A stretch of DNA of 64,000 bases from Lachnospiraceae bacterium (GTDB lineage: Bacteria > Bacillota > Clostridia > Lachnospirales > Lachnospiraceae): the NCBI GenBank assembly GCA_016290615.1, contig JAEEUS010000005.1:50265-114264 (forward strand). The letters are read 5' to 3'. Every line of letters begins with the position of its first letter. Positions within the stretch are counted from its first letter, which is position 1. The notes beneath the pieces were generated by a model that saw nothing but the letters and a program-made list of their open reading frames with translations, searched no databases and was not told where the DNA came from. This document shows positions 1 through 10,182 of this stretch, piece after piece. The position numbers and the translations under genes were made by a program.

Positions 1-1
1 C

Positions 2-3000
2 AGCATCGCACTTGCTTTCATAATAGGCTTTGCTGCAAAAAGAAAATGGTTTGACCGCTTTTATGGCTTTATGAAAGCGGCTTCACTTGCCATGGTTGTA
101 GCACTTGTCGTTTCTGTACCGATAAATCTGATTTTTGATAACGGATATACCGGCAACACCTGGGGTAATGGAATTGTTGAATACCTTCTCGGACATGAGT
201 GGCCGCATCTATTGTGCAGCGTACTCGGTCAGCTTGCGATCGAGTTCGCCGACAAGATACTTACTGTAGCAGCAGTTTATCTTGCGATTCTTTACAGAAG
301 ATTCCGTAAAGAGGAAAACGGCGAGAATATTTCAGCCGACAGGAGCAAGGCTGCAACACCTGCAATTATACTGTTAATACTGGGACTGGTTCTTTCCATG
401 CCTGTCGATGCAAGAGCTGAGGAAGTCTCTCGCCTTGATCTGCCTGATTATAACGATTATGTTCAGAGCGTATACAGCGGCAATAACGGTCTGCCCTGCG
501 GAGAGGCTAATGATATCGCACAGACAAACGACGGTGTTTTGTGGATAGGTACGTATGCGGGACTGTACCGTTATAACGGACGTGAATTCCGCTGGGTTGA
601 TGATTATGAATCCGTAAAGAACGTAAACTGTCTTTACGTGGATGAAGAAGGACGACTGTGGATCGGAACTAACGACAACGGATTATCAATAGTGATAAGA
701 GAAAAAGTCGTAAATGTCCTTGATCAGTCAAACGGTCTTTCTTCCAATTCGGTGCGCTGCATAACCCGTGCAAGCGATGGATATTATTATGTCGGTACAA
801 CCGGCAGCATGCATATAATCGCAATGAATAACGGCATAAATGTTTCTGGTACTCTTGAGGAAGTAAACTATGCCGACAGCATTACTGCGGATCAAAACGG
901 AAATGTAGTAACCATCACTTCGGAAGGAAAGCTTTTCCTCATTAGGAACGGTGTTGTGAAAGCTGCACTCAGAAATGAGGATGAAGAGGATGCTTTCAAC
1001 TGTTGCGCTTTTGCACCCGACGGTGAACTGATGGTAGGAACTGCTACCAATCATATTTACAGCTATGATGTTTCCGAAGGCTACTTCAAGCAGCTTGATG
1101 TAAGGACCTGCAGGGAAATCAACAATATAAACAATCTTAATTATCTCAGTAATGGCACGCTGTTCATATCTACCGACAGCGGAGTGTCATATATAGATGT
1201 CAACGGTTACCACAGTCTCAATACGAACGATTTCAACAATTCGATCGACAATATGCTCTACGACTATCAGGGCAATCTGTGGTTTACCTCTTCCAGACTG
1301 GGTCTGCTCAGACTGGCAAAATCCCCTTTCAAAGATGTATACGGCGCAATAGGCATGGAACGAAGGGTAGTCAATGCCATAGTTGCATGGCAGGGCTGTT
1401 ATTATATCGGTACTGATAAAGGTCTCGATGTAGTAGATCGCACATGCCGCATACAGATACACAACAGTATGACTGATGAACTTGACGGAAAGCGAATCCG
1501 CTGCATGTATGTTGACGGGGACAATCACCTGTGGATATGCACATACGGCAGCGGACTGATCGAATATGCTCCCGATGAGGAAAAATGGTCTTACAATGCG
1601 GACAGCGGAAGTTTCGGAAACCGTGCCCGTATCGTTACAGGACTCTCTGACGGCACGATACTGGCTGCGGGTGATACCGGAATCAGTTATATAAAGGATC
1701 ATAAGGTTACTAAAACGATCAGTAATGAGGACGGACTGATAAATTCCATGATCCTTACAGTTACCGAACTTTCTGACGGAACGATCCTTGCAGGAACAGA
1801 CGGTGACGGCATCGCTGTGATCAAAAACGGTGAAGTCATCGATATGTTTACCCGTGATGACGGGCTCAGCAGCGGAGTCATACTGCGTACAGTAAAAGAT
1901 CCGAAGACCGAGGGTGTTTTCATAGTCACAAGCAACAGCCTCTGCTATCTGGATACAGACAGCACCATACGTGTACTTGATAAATTCCCGTACTTTAACA
2001 ATTACGATATATGGGTAAAGGACGAGGATTCGCTTTTTGTCATGTCCAGCGCCGGAATCTATGTAGTTGAACGAGATGAACTGGTTGCAGGCGGCGAGAT
2101 CGCATGGGAACTTCTTGATGCACGAAGAGGTCTGGGAACATCACTTACGGCAAATTCATGGAATTACTATAACGGTAGCGGGGAACTCTATCTTCCATGT
2201 GACACCGGTGTTTATATAATCGATGTTGACAAATACAACAGCGATGTACGTTCATACCGTATGCAGCTTGCTTCTGTAAAGCTTGACGGTGTTTTGCAGC
2301 CGATAGCAAGGAAAGGCGCCATAACGGTAGGACGGGGCGTCAGCCGTGTGGAACTCAGTCCCGAGATACTAAACTACACGATCCAGGAACCTAACGTGGG
2401 TTATTTCCTCGAAGGCTATGATACACAGTGGACTATCGTTCCGCAGAACAGTCTTAATAACATTTTCTACCTCAATCTGCCGGCAGGAAAATATACTTTC
2501 CATCTTGCCATCTTTGACAGTGCGGGAGAGCGTGTCTTTGAGGAGAGAAAATTCGAACTTGTAAAGACAGGTGAGATATATGAACAGCCGTATTTCATCT
2601 TCTATATGCTGCTCATACTTTCACTTGCCATAATCTGGTTTACATGGCTGGTCGTACAAAGACAGTTGAACCAGCAGCAGATCAAGTTGAATATGGCAAA
2701 TGAGACGGTAAACGCGATCGCGAAAGCCGTCGATGCCAAGGACGTCCGTACACATCAGCATTCTCAGCGTGTTGCAGAGTATTCGGTACTGATAGCTGAT
2801 GAAATGGGATGTTTTGAGAAAAGACACAGAAAGAAAGAACTGGCTAACCTCAGGAAAGCTGCACAGCTGCATGATATTGGAAAGATTGGCGTTCCTGACA
2901 GAGTCCTTAACAAAGTGGGACGTCTTGATGATGAAGAATACGCTCTGATGAAATCACATGTTACAAGAGGAGCTGAGATTTTAAAGGATTTCACTCTTGT

Positions 3001-3448
3001 GGAGCATGTAGAGGAAGGAACACGATACCATCATGAAAGATATGACGGAAAAGGTTATCCTGACGGGCTTGTGGGTGATCAGATCCCTCTGTTTGGCAGG
3101 ATAATATCGGTAGCCGATGCTTTTGATGCAATGACTTCTAACCGTGTATACCGTAATCACATGGATACTGATTACGTTTTGAATGAAATGAAGCGAGGCA
3201 GAGGAACACAGTTTGATCCGGATGCTCTTGATGCATTCATACGCCTTATCGACAAGGGTATCATCAATCTGGAAGAGCTCTATGCACAGAAGCGTGCCGA
3301 GATCAAGCAGGCCGAAAGCGAGCAGGCTGATCCGGAGGCACAGAAGGAGCTTGCACGACGCGTCGAGGAAGACAAGAAGATTCAGGCTGCCACCATGGAG
3401 AATGAGAAAAAGGAAGATACTTCGGATGAGAAAGGAGAGAAAGCATGA
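2..3448 (+). CDS. Multi-domain membrane sensor: ECF-transporter-S-like N-terminal membrane region, Reg_prop/two-component-regulator beta-propeller repeats, Y_Y_Y-like domain, TM, C-terminal HD-GYP phosphodiesterase (5' end lies outside the window)
   Basis: Frame is open from nt 2 before the track's ATG at 71 (SIALAFIIGFAAKRKWFDRFYGFM...); repeated D-G-LWIGT-type propeller motifs; HD motif LHDIGKIGVPD and HHERYDGKGYP (GYP). Confidence 0.85.
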   Translation, partial: SIALAFIIGFAAKRKWFDRFYGFMKAASLAMVVALVVSVPINLIFDNGYTGNTWGNGIVEYLLGHEWPHLLCSVLGQLAIEFADKILTVAAVYLAILYRRFRKEENGENISADRSKAATPAIILLILGLVLSMPVDARAEEVSRLDLPDYNDYVQSVYSGNNGLPCGEANDIAQTNDGVLWIGTYAGLYRYNGREFRWVDDYESVKNVNCLYVDEEGRLWIGTNDNGLSIVIREKVVNVLDQSNGLSSNSVRCITRASDGYYYVGTTGSMHIIAMNNGINVSGTLEEVNYADSITADQNGNVVTITSEGKLFLIRNGVVKAALRNEDEEDAFNCCAFAPDGELMVGTATNHIYSYDVSEGYFKQLDVRTCREINNINNLNYLSNGTLFISTDSGVSYIDVNGYHSLNTNDFNNSIDNMLYDYQGNLWFTSSRLGLLRLAKSPFKDVYGAIGMERRVVNAIVAWQGCYYIGTDKGLDVVDRTCRIQIHNSMTDELDGKRIRCMYVDGDNHLWICTYGSGLIEYAPDEEKWSYNADSGSFGNRARIVTGLSDGTILAAGDTGISYIKDHKVTKTISNEDGLINSMILTVTELSDGTILAGTDGDGIAVIKNGEVIDMFTRDDGLSSGVILRTVKDPKTEGVFIVTSNSLCYLDTDSTIRVLDKFPYFNNYDIWVKDEDSLFVMSSAGIYVVERDELVAGGEIAWELLDARRGLGTSLTANSWNYYNGSGELYLPCDTGVYIIDVDKYNSDVRSYRMQLASVKLDGVLQPIARKGAITVGRGVSRVELSPEILNYTIQEPNVGYFLEGYDTQWTIVPQNSLNNIFYLNLPAGKYTFHLAIFDSAGERVFEERKFELVKTGEIYEQPYFIFYMLLILSLAIIWFTWLVVQRQLNQQQIKLNMANETVNAIAKAVDAKDVRTHQHSQRVAEYSVLIADEMGCFEKRHRKKELANLRKAAQLHDIGKIGVPDRVLNKVGRLDDEEYALMKSHVTRGAEILKDFTLVEHVEEGTRYHHERYDGKGYPDGLVGDQIPLFGRIISVADAFDAMTSNRVYRNHMDTDYVLNEMKRGRGTQFDPDALDAFIRLIDKGIINLEELYAQKRAEIKQAESEQADPEAQKELARRVEEDKKIQAATMENEKKEDTSDEKGEKA

Positions 3449-4644
3449 AACGTGTATATATAACTACTGCAATTACATGTCTGGCTGTGCTGGCTGTTTT
3501 CATCCTGTGTTTCAGAATTCTCAACCTTTCGGGAACGAAGGAACATCTGACGGTAGGCTTTGTTTATGATAATGATGAGAGCACACCTTATACATATAAT
3601 TTTTCACTGGCAAAAGATGCTGTTGAAAAAGCTTACGGAGACAAGGTGGATATACTCACCTGCAGCAACGTGCTTGATGATGAGATTAAAGAGCCGGTAG
3701 CTGAGCTTGCTCAGGGAGGCTGTGACATCATATTCTTTAACGGATACAGCGAGTTAGTCATGGACCTTGCCGAGCAGTATCCTGACATTCAGTTCTGTCA
3801 GACCTCATATATGGATATGAACGGAAAGACAGTACCGAAAAACTATCATACGTTCAAGGGAGAAGCCTATCAGGGGCGATATGTGAGCGGAATAGCTGCA
3901 GGCATGAAGATAAAGCAGATGATATCCGAGGGTGTTATTACCGAAGATCAGGCTCTGGTAGGATTTGTCGCTGCATTTTCCACACCTGAGGTTATCTCCG
4001 GATATACGGCATTTTTGCTGGGAGCCCGTTCAGTAGTGCCAGATACCCAGATGAAGGTGCTTTATACAGGGACATGGAGCAGCTATGCTCAGGAGAAGGC
4101 TTCGGCTCAGAAGCTGATAGATGACGGATGCGTGATCATCTCACAGCATACTGATACGATAGGTCCTGCTATTGCATGTGAGGAAGCATCAAAGAATTGG
4201 CCAGTTTATCATGTCGGATATAATCAGAGCATGTCCGAGGTCGCACCTACCACTTCTCTTGTTACTTCGAGGATATGCTGGGAGCCTTATGTGCTCACTG
4301 CTGTAGAAGCTGTTAGGACCAACAAGGGGATCGAAGAGTCTTTTGCCGGTCATGGCAAGATTCACGGAAATGATATTTCGGCCGGATTTGATTACGGATG
4401 GGTGGAGATGGATGATATCAATCTTCAGGCAGTTGCTCCGGGAACACAGGAGGCTATGAATAAAGCTATTGATATGTTTGTCCGCGGCAACAATATCTTT
4501 GTATTCAAGGGAGATTATACCGGTGTGAATCCTGATGATCCTTCGGATACAATAGATCTTAAGCTGGGTTATATAGAGAACGAATACTCGTCCTATCCTT
4601 CATTCTATTACATCCTTAAGGACATTATTACGATAGTGGAATGA
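3445..4644 (+). CDS. BMP family (PnrA/TmpC-like) substrate-binding protein, membrane anchored
   Basis: BMP-type sequence (TVGFVYDNDES..., GCDIIFFNGY, VGFVAAFSTPEVISGYTAFLLGARSV); N-terminal hydrophobic segment; ATGA overlap with upstream gene. Confidence 0.8.
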   Translation: MKRVYITTAITCLAVLAVFILCFRILNLSGTKEHLTVGFVYDNDESTPYTYNFSLAKDAVEKAYGDKVDILTCSNVLDDEIKEPVAELAQGGCDIIFFNGYSELVMDLAEQYPDIQFCQTSYMDMNGKTVPKNYHTFKGEAYQGRYVSGIAAGMKIKQMISEGVITEDQALVGFVAAFSTPEVISGYTAFLLGARSVVPDTQMKVLYTGTWSSYAQEKASAQKLIDDGCVIISQHTDTIGPAIACEEASKNWPVYHVGYNQSMSEVAPTTSLVTSRICWEPYVLTAVEAVRTNKGIEESFAGHGKIHGNDISAGFDYGWVEMDDINLQAVAPGTQEAMNKAIDMFVRGNNIFVFKGDYTGVNPDDPSDTIDLKLGYIENEYSSYPSFYYILKDIITIVE

Positions 4645-4769
4645 TGTCATATGCCTGTTATAATTACAGTAATTGAAATGACTCTTCATTTATGATAACA
4701 TTGTGAAGTTGATCATCGATTAAATGCTAAACTGCCTGATGGGCATATGGATAAAGGAGAGTAAACAAG

Positions 4770-5870
4770 ATGAAACTGGGAATCGTTGGATTACCGAATG
4801 TAGGAAAATCAACATTATTCAATTCACTGACAAAGGCGGGTGCGGAATCGGCCAATTATCCGTTCTGTACTATAGATCCCAATGTCGGTGTGGTTGCGGT
4901 TCCGGATGAAAGGATAAAGCTTTTAGGAAAACTGTACAATACCAAAAAGGTAACTCCTGCAGTAATAGAATTTGTTGATATTGCGGGACTCGTAAAGGGT
5001 GCCAGCAAGGGTGAAGGCCTCGGCAACCAGTTTCTTGCAAATATCCGTGAGGTTGATGCGATAGTTCACGTTGTAAGATGCTTTGAGGACGGCAATGTGG
5101 TTCATGTCGACGGAAGCGTTGATCCTGCAAGGGATATAGAGACAATAAATTATGAGCTGATATTCTCTGACATGGAGATACTTGACAGAAGGATCGCGAA
5201 AGTTGCAAAGCAGGCAAAGATGGATAAGACTGTTGCAAAAGAATATGAACAGCTCGAAGCTATAAAAGCTCATCTCGAAGCCGGAAACATGGCAAAGACA
5301 TTCCCCATGTCTGAGGACGAGGATAAGATAGCGTGGTTCAATTCATACAATCTTCTTACAGCCAAACCCACGATATATGCTGCTAATGTATCAGAGGACG
5401 ATCTTGCTGATGACGGTGCGAATAACCCGCATGTTCAGGCAGTAAGGAAAATGGCACAGGAAGAAAACAGCGAGGTATTTGTTATCTGTGCACAGATCGA
5501 ACAGGAGATAGCCGAGCTTGATGATGAAGAAAAAGCAATGTTTTTAGAGGATCTCGGTTTAAAGGAATCCGGTCTGGATAAGCTGATAGCTGCAAGCTAC
5601 CGCATCCTTAACCTTATGAGCTTTTTGACTGCAGGAGAGGATGAGTGCAGAGCCTGGACCATAAAGATAGGTACTAAAGCTCCACAGGCTGCAGGAAAGA
5701 TACATACCGATTTTGAGAGAGGCTTTATCAAGGCAGAAGTTGTCAACTATAAGGACCTGCTCGAACAGGGCAGCCTGGCTGCTGCTAGAGAAAAGGGACT
5801 TGTCGGCATGGAAGGCAAGGAGTATGTCGTTCAGGACGGAGATGTCATACTGTTCAGATTCAATGTATAG
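4770..5870 (+). CDS. ychF: Redox-regulated ATPase YchF (Obg-like GTPase family)
   Basis: GLPNVGKSTLFN P-loop, C-terminal TGS-like end (GDVILFRFNV), typical length 366 aa. Confidence 0.97.
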   Translation: MKLGIVGLPNVGKSTLFNSLTKAGAESANYPFCTIDPNVGVVAVPDERIKLLGKLYNTKKVTPAVIEFVDIAGLVKGASKGEGLGNQFLANIREVDAIVHVVRCFEDGNVVHVDGSVDPARDIETINYELIFSDMEILDRRIAKVAKQAKMDKTVAKEYEQLEAIKAHLEAGNMAKTFPMSEDEDKIAWFNSYNLLTAKPTIYAANVSEDDLADDGANNPHVQAVRKMAQEENSEVFVICAQIEQEIAELDDEEKAMFLEDLGLKESGLDKLIAASYRILNLMSFLTAGEDECRAWTIKIGTKAPQAAGKIHTDFERGFIKAEVVNYKDLLEQGSLAAAREKGLVGMEGKEYVVQDGDVILFRFNV

Positions 5871-5941
5871 TACGACAGTCAAAATGACGAAATTTTAATG
5901 CCGGTTTTATGAAAAATTAACAAAGGATTTATAAAGTTTAG

Positions 5942-5976
5942 AAAAGAGACACAATATATAGTGCCTCTTTTCTTTT
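5942..5976 (+). terminator. Putative Rho-independent terminator downstream of ychF
   Basis: AAAAGAGACAC...GTGCCTCTTTT stem (one A:C mismatch) followed by a T-rich tract. Confidence 0.6.
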
Positions 5977-6054
5977 TGCACACCAAATATAGACATGCTC
6001 ATTTCTTGAGGTCTGGAACCCAATCTAAACAGGAATTTGAATCGGTTTTTAGCC

Positions 6055-6083
6055 TTGAAATCACGGCATTTATACGATAAAAT
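6055..6083 (+). promoter_or_regulatory. Sigma70-type promoter of the division cluster
   Basis: TTGAAA (6055-6060), 17-nt spacer, TAAAAT (6078-6083). Confidence 0.65.
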
Positions 6084-6128
6084 GGTAGCAAGTGGTGGAA
6101 AGTGGAATGTTAGTGACACAAAGTGGTG
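6083..6128 (+). promoter_or_regulatory. MraZ-box array (10-11 bp spaced AGTGG-like repeats)
   Basis: TGG/AGTGG-like elements at 6083, 6091, 6101, 6112 (AGTGA) and 6122 with 10/10/11/10-type spacing directly before mraZ; fits known MraZ direct-repeat operators. Confidence 0.75.
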
Positions 6129-6135
6129 ATTATCA

Positions 6136-6567
6136 ATGTTCATGGGAGAATACAATCACACAATCGATCCAAAGGGCAGAGTTATCGTACCTGCCAAGTT
6201 CAGAGATGCTCTCGGTGAACATTTTGTAGTTACCAAAGGACTTGACGGTTGCCTGTTTGTATATGATGAGAAGGAATGGGCACTGTTTGAGGAAAAGCTT
6301 AAGACACTTCCGATCACCAATAAAGAAGCCAGAGCGTTTGTCAGATTCTTTCTTGCAGGTGCGGCTGAGGTCGAGACAGACAAGCAGGGAAGGATACTTC
6401 TTCCGTCGGTGTTGAGAGAATATGCCGAACTTGAAAAGGATGTAGTCCTTATAGGAGCCGGAGGAAGAGTTGAGATCTGGAGCAAGGGACGCTGGGAAGG
6501 AACTGCACAGTTTGATGATGTAAACGAGATCGCTGAGCATATGCTTAATCTCGGATTTGGAATATAG
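6136..6567 (+). CDS. mraZ: Division/cell wall cluster transcriptional regulator MraZ
   Basis: [26 protein letters not shown]..., duplicated SpoVT/AbrB-like fold; located before rsmH. Confidence 0.98.
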   Translation: MFMGEYNHTIDPKGRVIVPAKFRDALGEHFVVTKGLDGCLFVYDEKEWALFEEKLKTLPITNKEARAFVRFFLAGAAEVETDKQGRILLPSVLREYAELEKDVVLIGAGGRVEIWSKGRWEGTAQFDDVNEIAEHMLNLGFGI

Positions 6568-6570
6568 GAT

Positions 6571-7503
6571 ATGGAGTTTGAACACAGATCGGTACTTCTT
6601 GATGAGTGCATCGAAGGACTGAACATCAAACCGGACGGCATATATGTCGACGGAACGCTCGGAGGAGCGGGGCATTCCTATGAGATAGCAAAAAGGCTGA
6701 ATAAAAACGGCAGACTGATAGGAATAGATCAGGATGAGGATGCCATAAAAGCCGCAACTGAAAGGCTTAGAGAGTTTGACAATGTTACCATAGTCCGAAG
6801 CAATTACGAAAACATACGATCCATATTAAACGGACTTGGAATAGAAAAGGTCGACGGAATACTGCTTGACCTGGGAGTGAGTTCATATCAGCTCGATACG
6901 ATAGAAAGAGGCTTCTCTTACAAGTATGACACGCAGCTTGATATGAGAATGGATACAAGACAGAGCCTGACAGCCAAGGACATAGTCAACGGCTACAGCG
7001 AAAAGGAACTGTTCAGGATAATAAGGGATTACGGAGAAGACGGATTCGCGCAGAATATCGCAAAGCACATAGTAAAGGCGAGAGAGGGGTCGCCGATAAA
7101 CACGACATATGAGCTTAACGAGATAATAAAAGCAGCGATACCGGCAAAGATGAGGGCTAACGGACATCCGTCCAAGAAAACCTTCCAGGCTATCAGGATA
7201 GAGTGCAACAGAGAACTTGATGTCCTGAAGAACAGCATGGATGACATGATCGATCTATTGGCCGACAAGGGAAGGCTGGTGATCATCACATTCCATTCGC
7301 TGGAAGACAGGATAGTAAAATCTGCCATGAAAAAGCAGGAAAACCCGTGCACATGTCCGCCAAGCTTTCCGGTATGTGTATGCGGTAACGTTTCAAAGGG
7401 GAAGGTAATAACGAAGAAACCGATATTACCTAGTCAAAGGGAGAGAGAGGAGAATACAAGGTCAAAGAGTGCCAAATTAAGGATATTTGAAAAAGAGGTG
7501 TAA
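6571..7503 (+). CDS. rsmH: 16S rRNA (cytosine(1402)-N(4))-methyltransferase RsmH
   Basis: [38 protein letters not shown]. Confidence 0.98.
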   Translation: MEFEHRSVLLDECIEGLNIKPDGIYVDGTLGGAGHSYEIAKRLNKNGRLIGIDQDEDAIKAATERLREFDNVTIVRSNYENIRSILNGLGIEKVDGILLDLGVSSYQLDTIERGFSYKYDTQLDMRMDTRQSLTAKDIVNGYSEKELFRIIRDYGEDGFAQNIAKHIVKAREGSPINTTYELNEIIKAAIPAKMRANGHPSKKTFQAIRIECNRELDVLKNSMDDMIDLLADKGRLVIITFHSLEDRIVKSAMKKQENPCTCPPSFPVCVCGNVSKGKVITKKPILPSQREREENTRSKSAKLRIFEKEV

Positions 7504-7504
7504 G

Positions 7505-7972
7505 ATGGCAACCAGAGCTAACACAGCAAGAAATTTAAGAGGGACATACGTGCAGGGCAATACCGTTCGCAAGGAAGATCTCATAAGGGAGATGAACAAG
7601 CCTTACAAGCCCGTAGATGCCAGAGTTGCAAGAAACAGAGCAAAGGCAAAGAGAATGAGCCCGGGATACGTGCTTTTCCTTGGTGCTGCTGTTGTTATCG
7701 CGTGCCTTACACTTACAAGCTATATAAAGATGCAGGCTGAACTCACTGTAAGCATCAAGAGAGTGGCTTATCTGGAAAACGAGCTCAATAACCTCAGACT
7801 TACAAACGACGAGGAACTTGAGCGTATCGAGAGCAGCGTGAATCTTGAAGAGATCAAACAGATTGCTGTAGAAGAATTGGGAATGACCTATGCAAAAGCG
7901 GGACAAGTTGTTACAATATCTGATGAGGGTAGCGACTACGTAAGACAGCTTAAGGAACTTCCGAGCAACTAG
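7505..7972 (+). CDS. ftsL: FtsL-like cell division protein
   Basis: Short bitopic protein with coiled coil between rsmH and ftsI. ATG at 7505 with GAGGTG upstream is preferred to the TTG at 7487. Confidence 0.8.
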   Translation: MATRANTARNLRGTYVQGNTVRKEDLIREMNKPYKPVDARVARNRAKAKRMSPGYVLFLGAAVVIACLTLTSYIKMQAELTVSIKRVAYLENELNNLRLTNDEELERIESSVNLEEIKQIAVEELGMTYAKAGQVVTISDEGSDYVRQLKELPSN

Positions 7973-7983
7973 GAGCATTTGTT

Positions 7984-10182
7984 TTGAAAAGCGAAAAAAG
8001 AGTTAAAAGAGTCAGAAGAATAAGAGTTGAAAACGGACTCAATAAAGATATGCAGGCAAAGCTGGTGATACTTTTTGTTATGGTATTACTGGCTTTTGCA
8101 GGTTTAGGAGTAAGGCTCATTACCATCACCAGAGATAACGGCGAGAGATATAAAAAACAGGTACTGAGTCAGCAGAAATACAATTCGATCACACTTCCGT
8201 ACAAGCGAGGAGACATCCTTGACTGCAAGGGCAACAAGCTCGCTACGTCTGAGAAGGTCTATAACATGATAATCGATGCCAAGGTCATGCTCGACAAGGA
8301 AGAGAGCCTTGAAGCAACACTGGATGCACTCAGAACATGCTTCCCCACACTTGACATATCGGCTATCAGAAATCATGTCACACAAAACCCTTCATCACAG
8401 TATCACATAGTTAAAAAACAGCTCACTTACGATGAAATAAGCGCTTTTTTGGAGATGGATAACAATAACGAGGAGTATCCTGACATTGCCGGCGTATGGT
8501 TTGAGAATGAATATAAGAGAGTATATCCGAACAATTCGCTCGCCAGCGATGTAATCGGATTTACCGTAAGAGGAGAAGGCGGACAGTACGGTCTCGAACA
8601 GTACTACAATGATATCCTTGAGGGCATAAACGGCCGTGACTACGGCTATCTCAACGAGGATGAGACGCTTGAGAGGACCACTATCCCCGCAACAGACGGC
8701 TATAACATAGTCACAACGATAGATGCGAACATCCAGCAGATAGCGGAAAAGTATCTCTATCAGTTCAATGAGGAATACAAGAACGCTGCAAGAGACGGCA
8801 ACGGTGCCAATAATCTCGGATGCATCATAATGGATGTGGATTCCGGAGACATACTTGCCATGGCAAGCTATCCGACCTTTGATCTTAATAATCCGAGAGA
8901 CACATCAAGACTGATCGGCATGAAAAAGTCGGAGCTTAACGGTACCATACCGTATGATGCTATTGTTCTTACGGAGAGCAACATTGAAGAGGAGCTTTCA
9001 GACGATGAGCTTAAAAATGCGAATCTTGCCAATCTCTGGAAGAATTTCTGCATAAGCAACACTTATGAGCCGGGTTCGACATACAAACCCTTTACTGTTG
9101 CGTGCGGACTTGAAGCAGGAAAGCTTACCGGAGAAGAATACTATACCTGTAACGGAGCGCTTCAGGTGGCTGATCACAACATCAAGTGTCATAACTACAA
9201 GAAGGGTGGCTGCGGCACACTCAGTGTTAAGGGTGCAGTAGAGAATTCCTGCAACGTATCATTCATGCTCATGGGACGACAGATCGGTTCACCCACATTC
9301 CTCGAATATCAGAGCAAATACAATTTCGGACTTAAGACAAATATAGACTTGTACGGTGAATCAAGAACTGATTCGCTGATATTCTCCGGCGATACGATGG
9401 GAGAGACGGAACTTGCAACATCAACATTCGGACAGGGCTTTAATGTTACGATGATCCAGATGATCACAGGCTTCTGTTCACTCATAAACGGCGGATATTA
9501 TTATGAGCCTCATATGGTGAGCAAGATAACAGCTTCAGACGGCTCTGTTGTAAAGACTATCACTCCCAGAGTGCTCAAACAGACTATTTCAGAGCATACA
9601 TCCGCAGAGATCGTTGATTATTGCATAGGTGTTGTTGAAGAAGGAACAGGTAAGGAAGCAAGACCTGCCGGATACAGGATAGGCGGAAAAACCGGAACAG
9701 CGGAAATGGTTCCCAGAGACAGAACCAACTATCTGCTCTCGTTCATGGGATTTGCACCCGCGGACAATCCGCAGATCGCGATATACATAGTTGTTGACAG
9801 ACCGAATTCATGGATTCAGGACAACGTTGGATTTGCAAGGAAGCTTTGCAAGCAGATACTTACAGAAGTACTTCCGTATATGAACATCTACATGACTGAA
9901 GAACTCACAGAGAAAGAGGAGGCAGAACTTGCCGAGCTCAATATAACGATAAAGAAGGCAACGCAGCCTGAGGAGGAGGAACAGCCTGAGGTAACAGATG
10001 CGCCTGATGTTGATGAGGAAGGAAATATCGATCCTCACGGCGGTGATGTCACATCATCTAATCAGGTAACCGAGGAAGAGATGAACAGTGATGATGTTGA
10101 GCTTGCTCCGCTTACGGGAAATGTACTGAACGTGGAAACCGGTGAAGCGGTAAGGGAAAATACAGATGAAGTTCCATACTAA
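7984..10182 (+). CDS. ftsI: Class B penicillin-binding protein / FtsI-SpoVD transpeptidase with acidic C-terminal tail
   Basis: PBP dimerisation and transpeptidase motifs (EPGSTYKPFT, SCN, GGKTGTAE); position in division cluster. Confidence 0.93.
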   Translation: MKSEKRVKRVRRIRVENGLNKDMQAKLVILFVMVLLAFAGLGVRLITITRDNGERYKKQVLSQQKYNSITLPYKRGDILDCKGNKLATSEKVYNMIIDAKVMLDKEESLEATLDALRTCFPTLDISAIRNHVTQNPSSQYHIVKKQLTYDEISAFLEMDNNNEEYPDIAGVWFENEYKRVYPNNSLASDVIGFTVRGEGGQYGLEQYYNDILEGINGRDYGYLNEDETLERTTIPATDGYNIVTTIDANIQQIAEKYLYQFNEEYKNAARDGNGANNLGCIIMDVDSGDILAMASYPTFDLNNPRDTSRLIGMKKSELNGTIPYDAIVLTESNIEEELSDDELKNANLANLWKNFCISNTYEPGSTYKPFTVACGLEAGKLTGEEYYTCNGALQVADHNIKCHNYKKGGCGTLSVKGAVENSCNVSFMLMGRQIGSPTFLEYQSKYNFGLKTNIDLYGESRTDSLIFSGDTMGETELATSTFGQGFNVTMIQMITGFCSLINGGYYYEPHMVSKITASDGSVVKTITPRVLKQTISEHTSAEIVDYCIGVVEEGTGKEARPAGYRIGGKTGTAEMVPRDRTNYLLSFMGFAPADNPQIAIYIVVDRPNSWIQDNVGFARKLCKQILTEVLPYMNIYMTEELTEKEEAELAELNITIKKATQPEEEEQPEVTDAPDVDEEGNIDPHGGDVTSSNQVTEEEMNSDDVELAPLTGNVLNVETGEAVRENTDEVPY

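Noticed and set aside
728-3524. Several antisense or shifted ORFs across the HD-GYP gene (e.g. 728-1054 -, 1187-1702 -, 3213-3569 +)
   Set aside because: Fully overlapped by a well-supported long CDS on the other strand or frame; no SD, no family-like sequence.
4724-4909. 61-aa + strand ORF overlapping the ychF start
   Set aside because: Out of frame with a highly conserved gene and without recognisable product.
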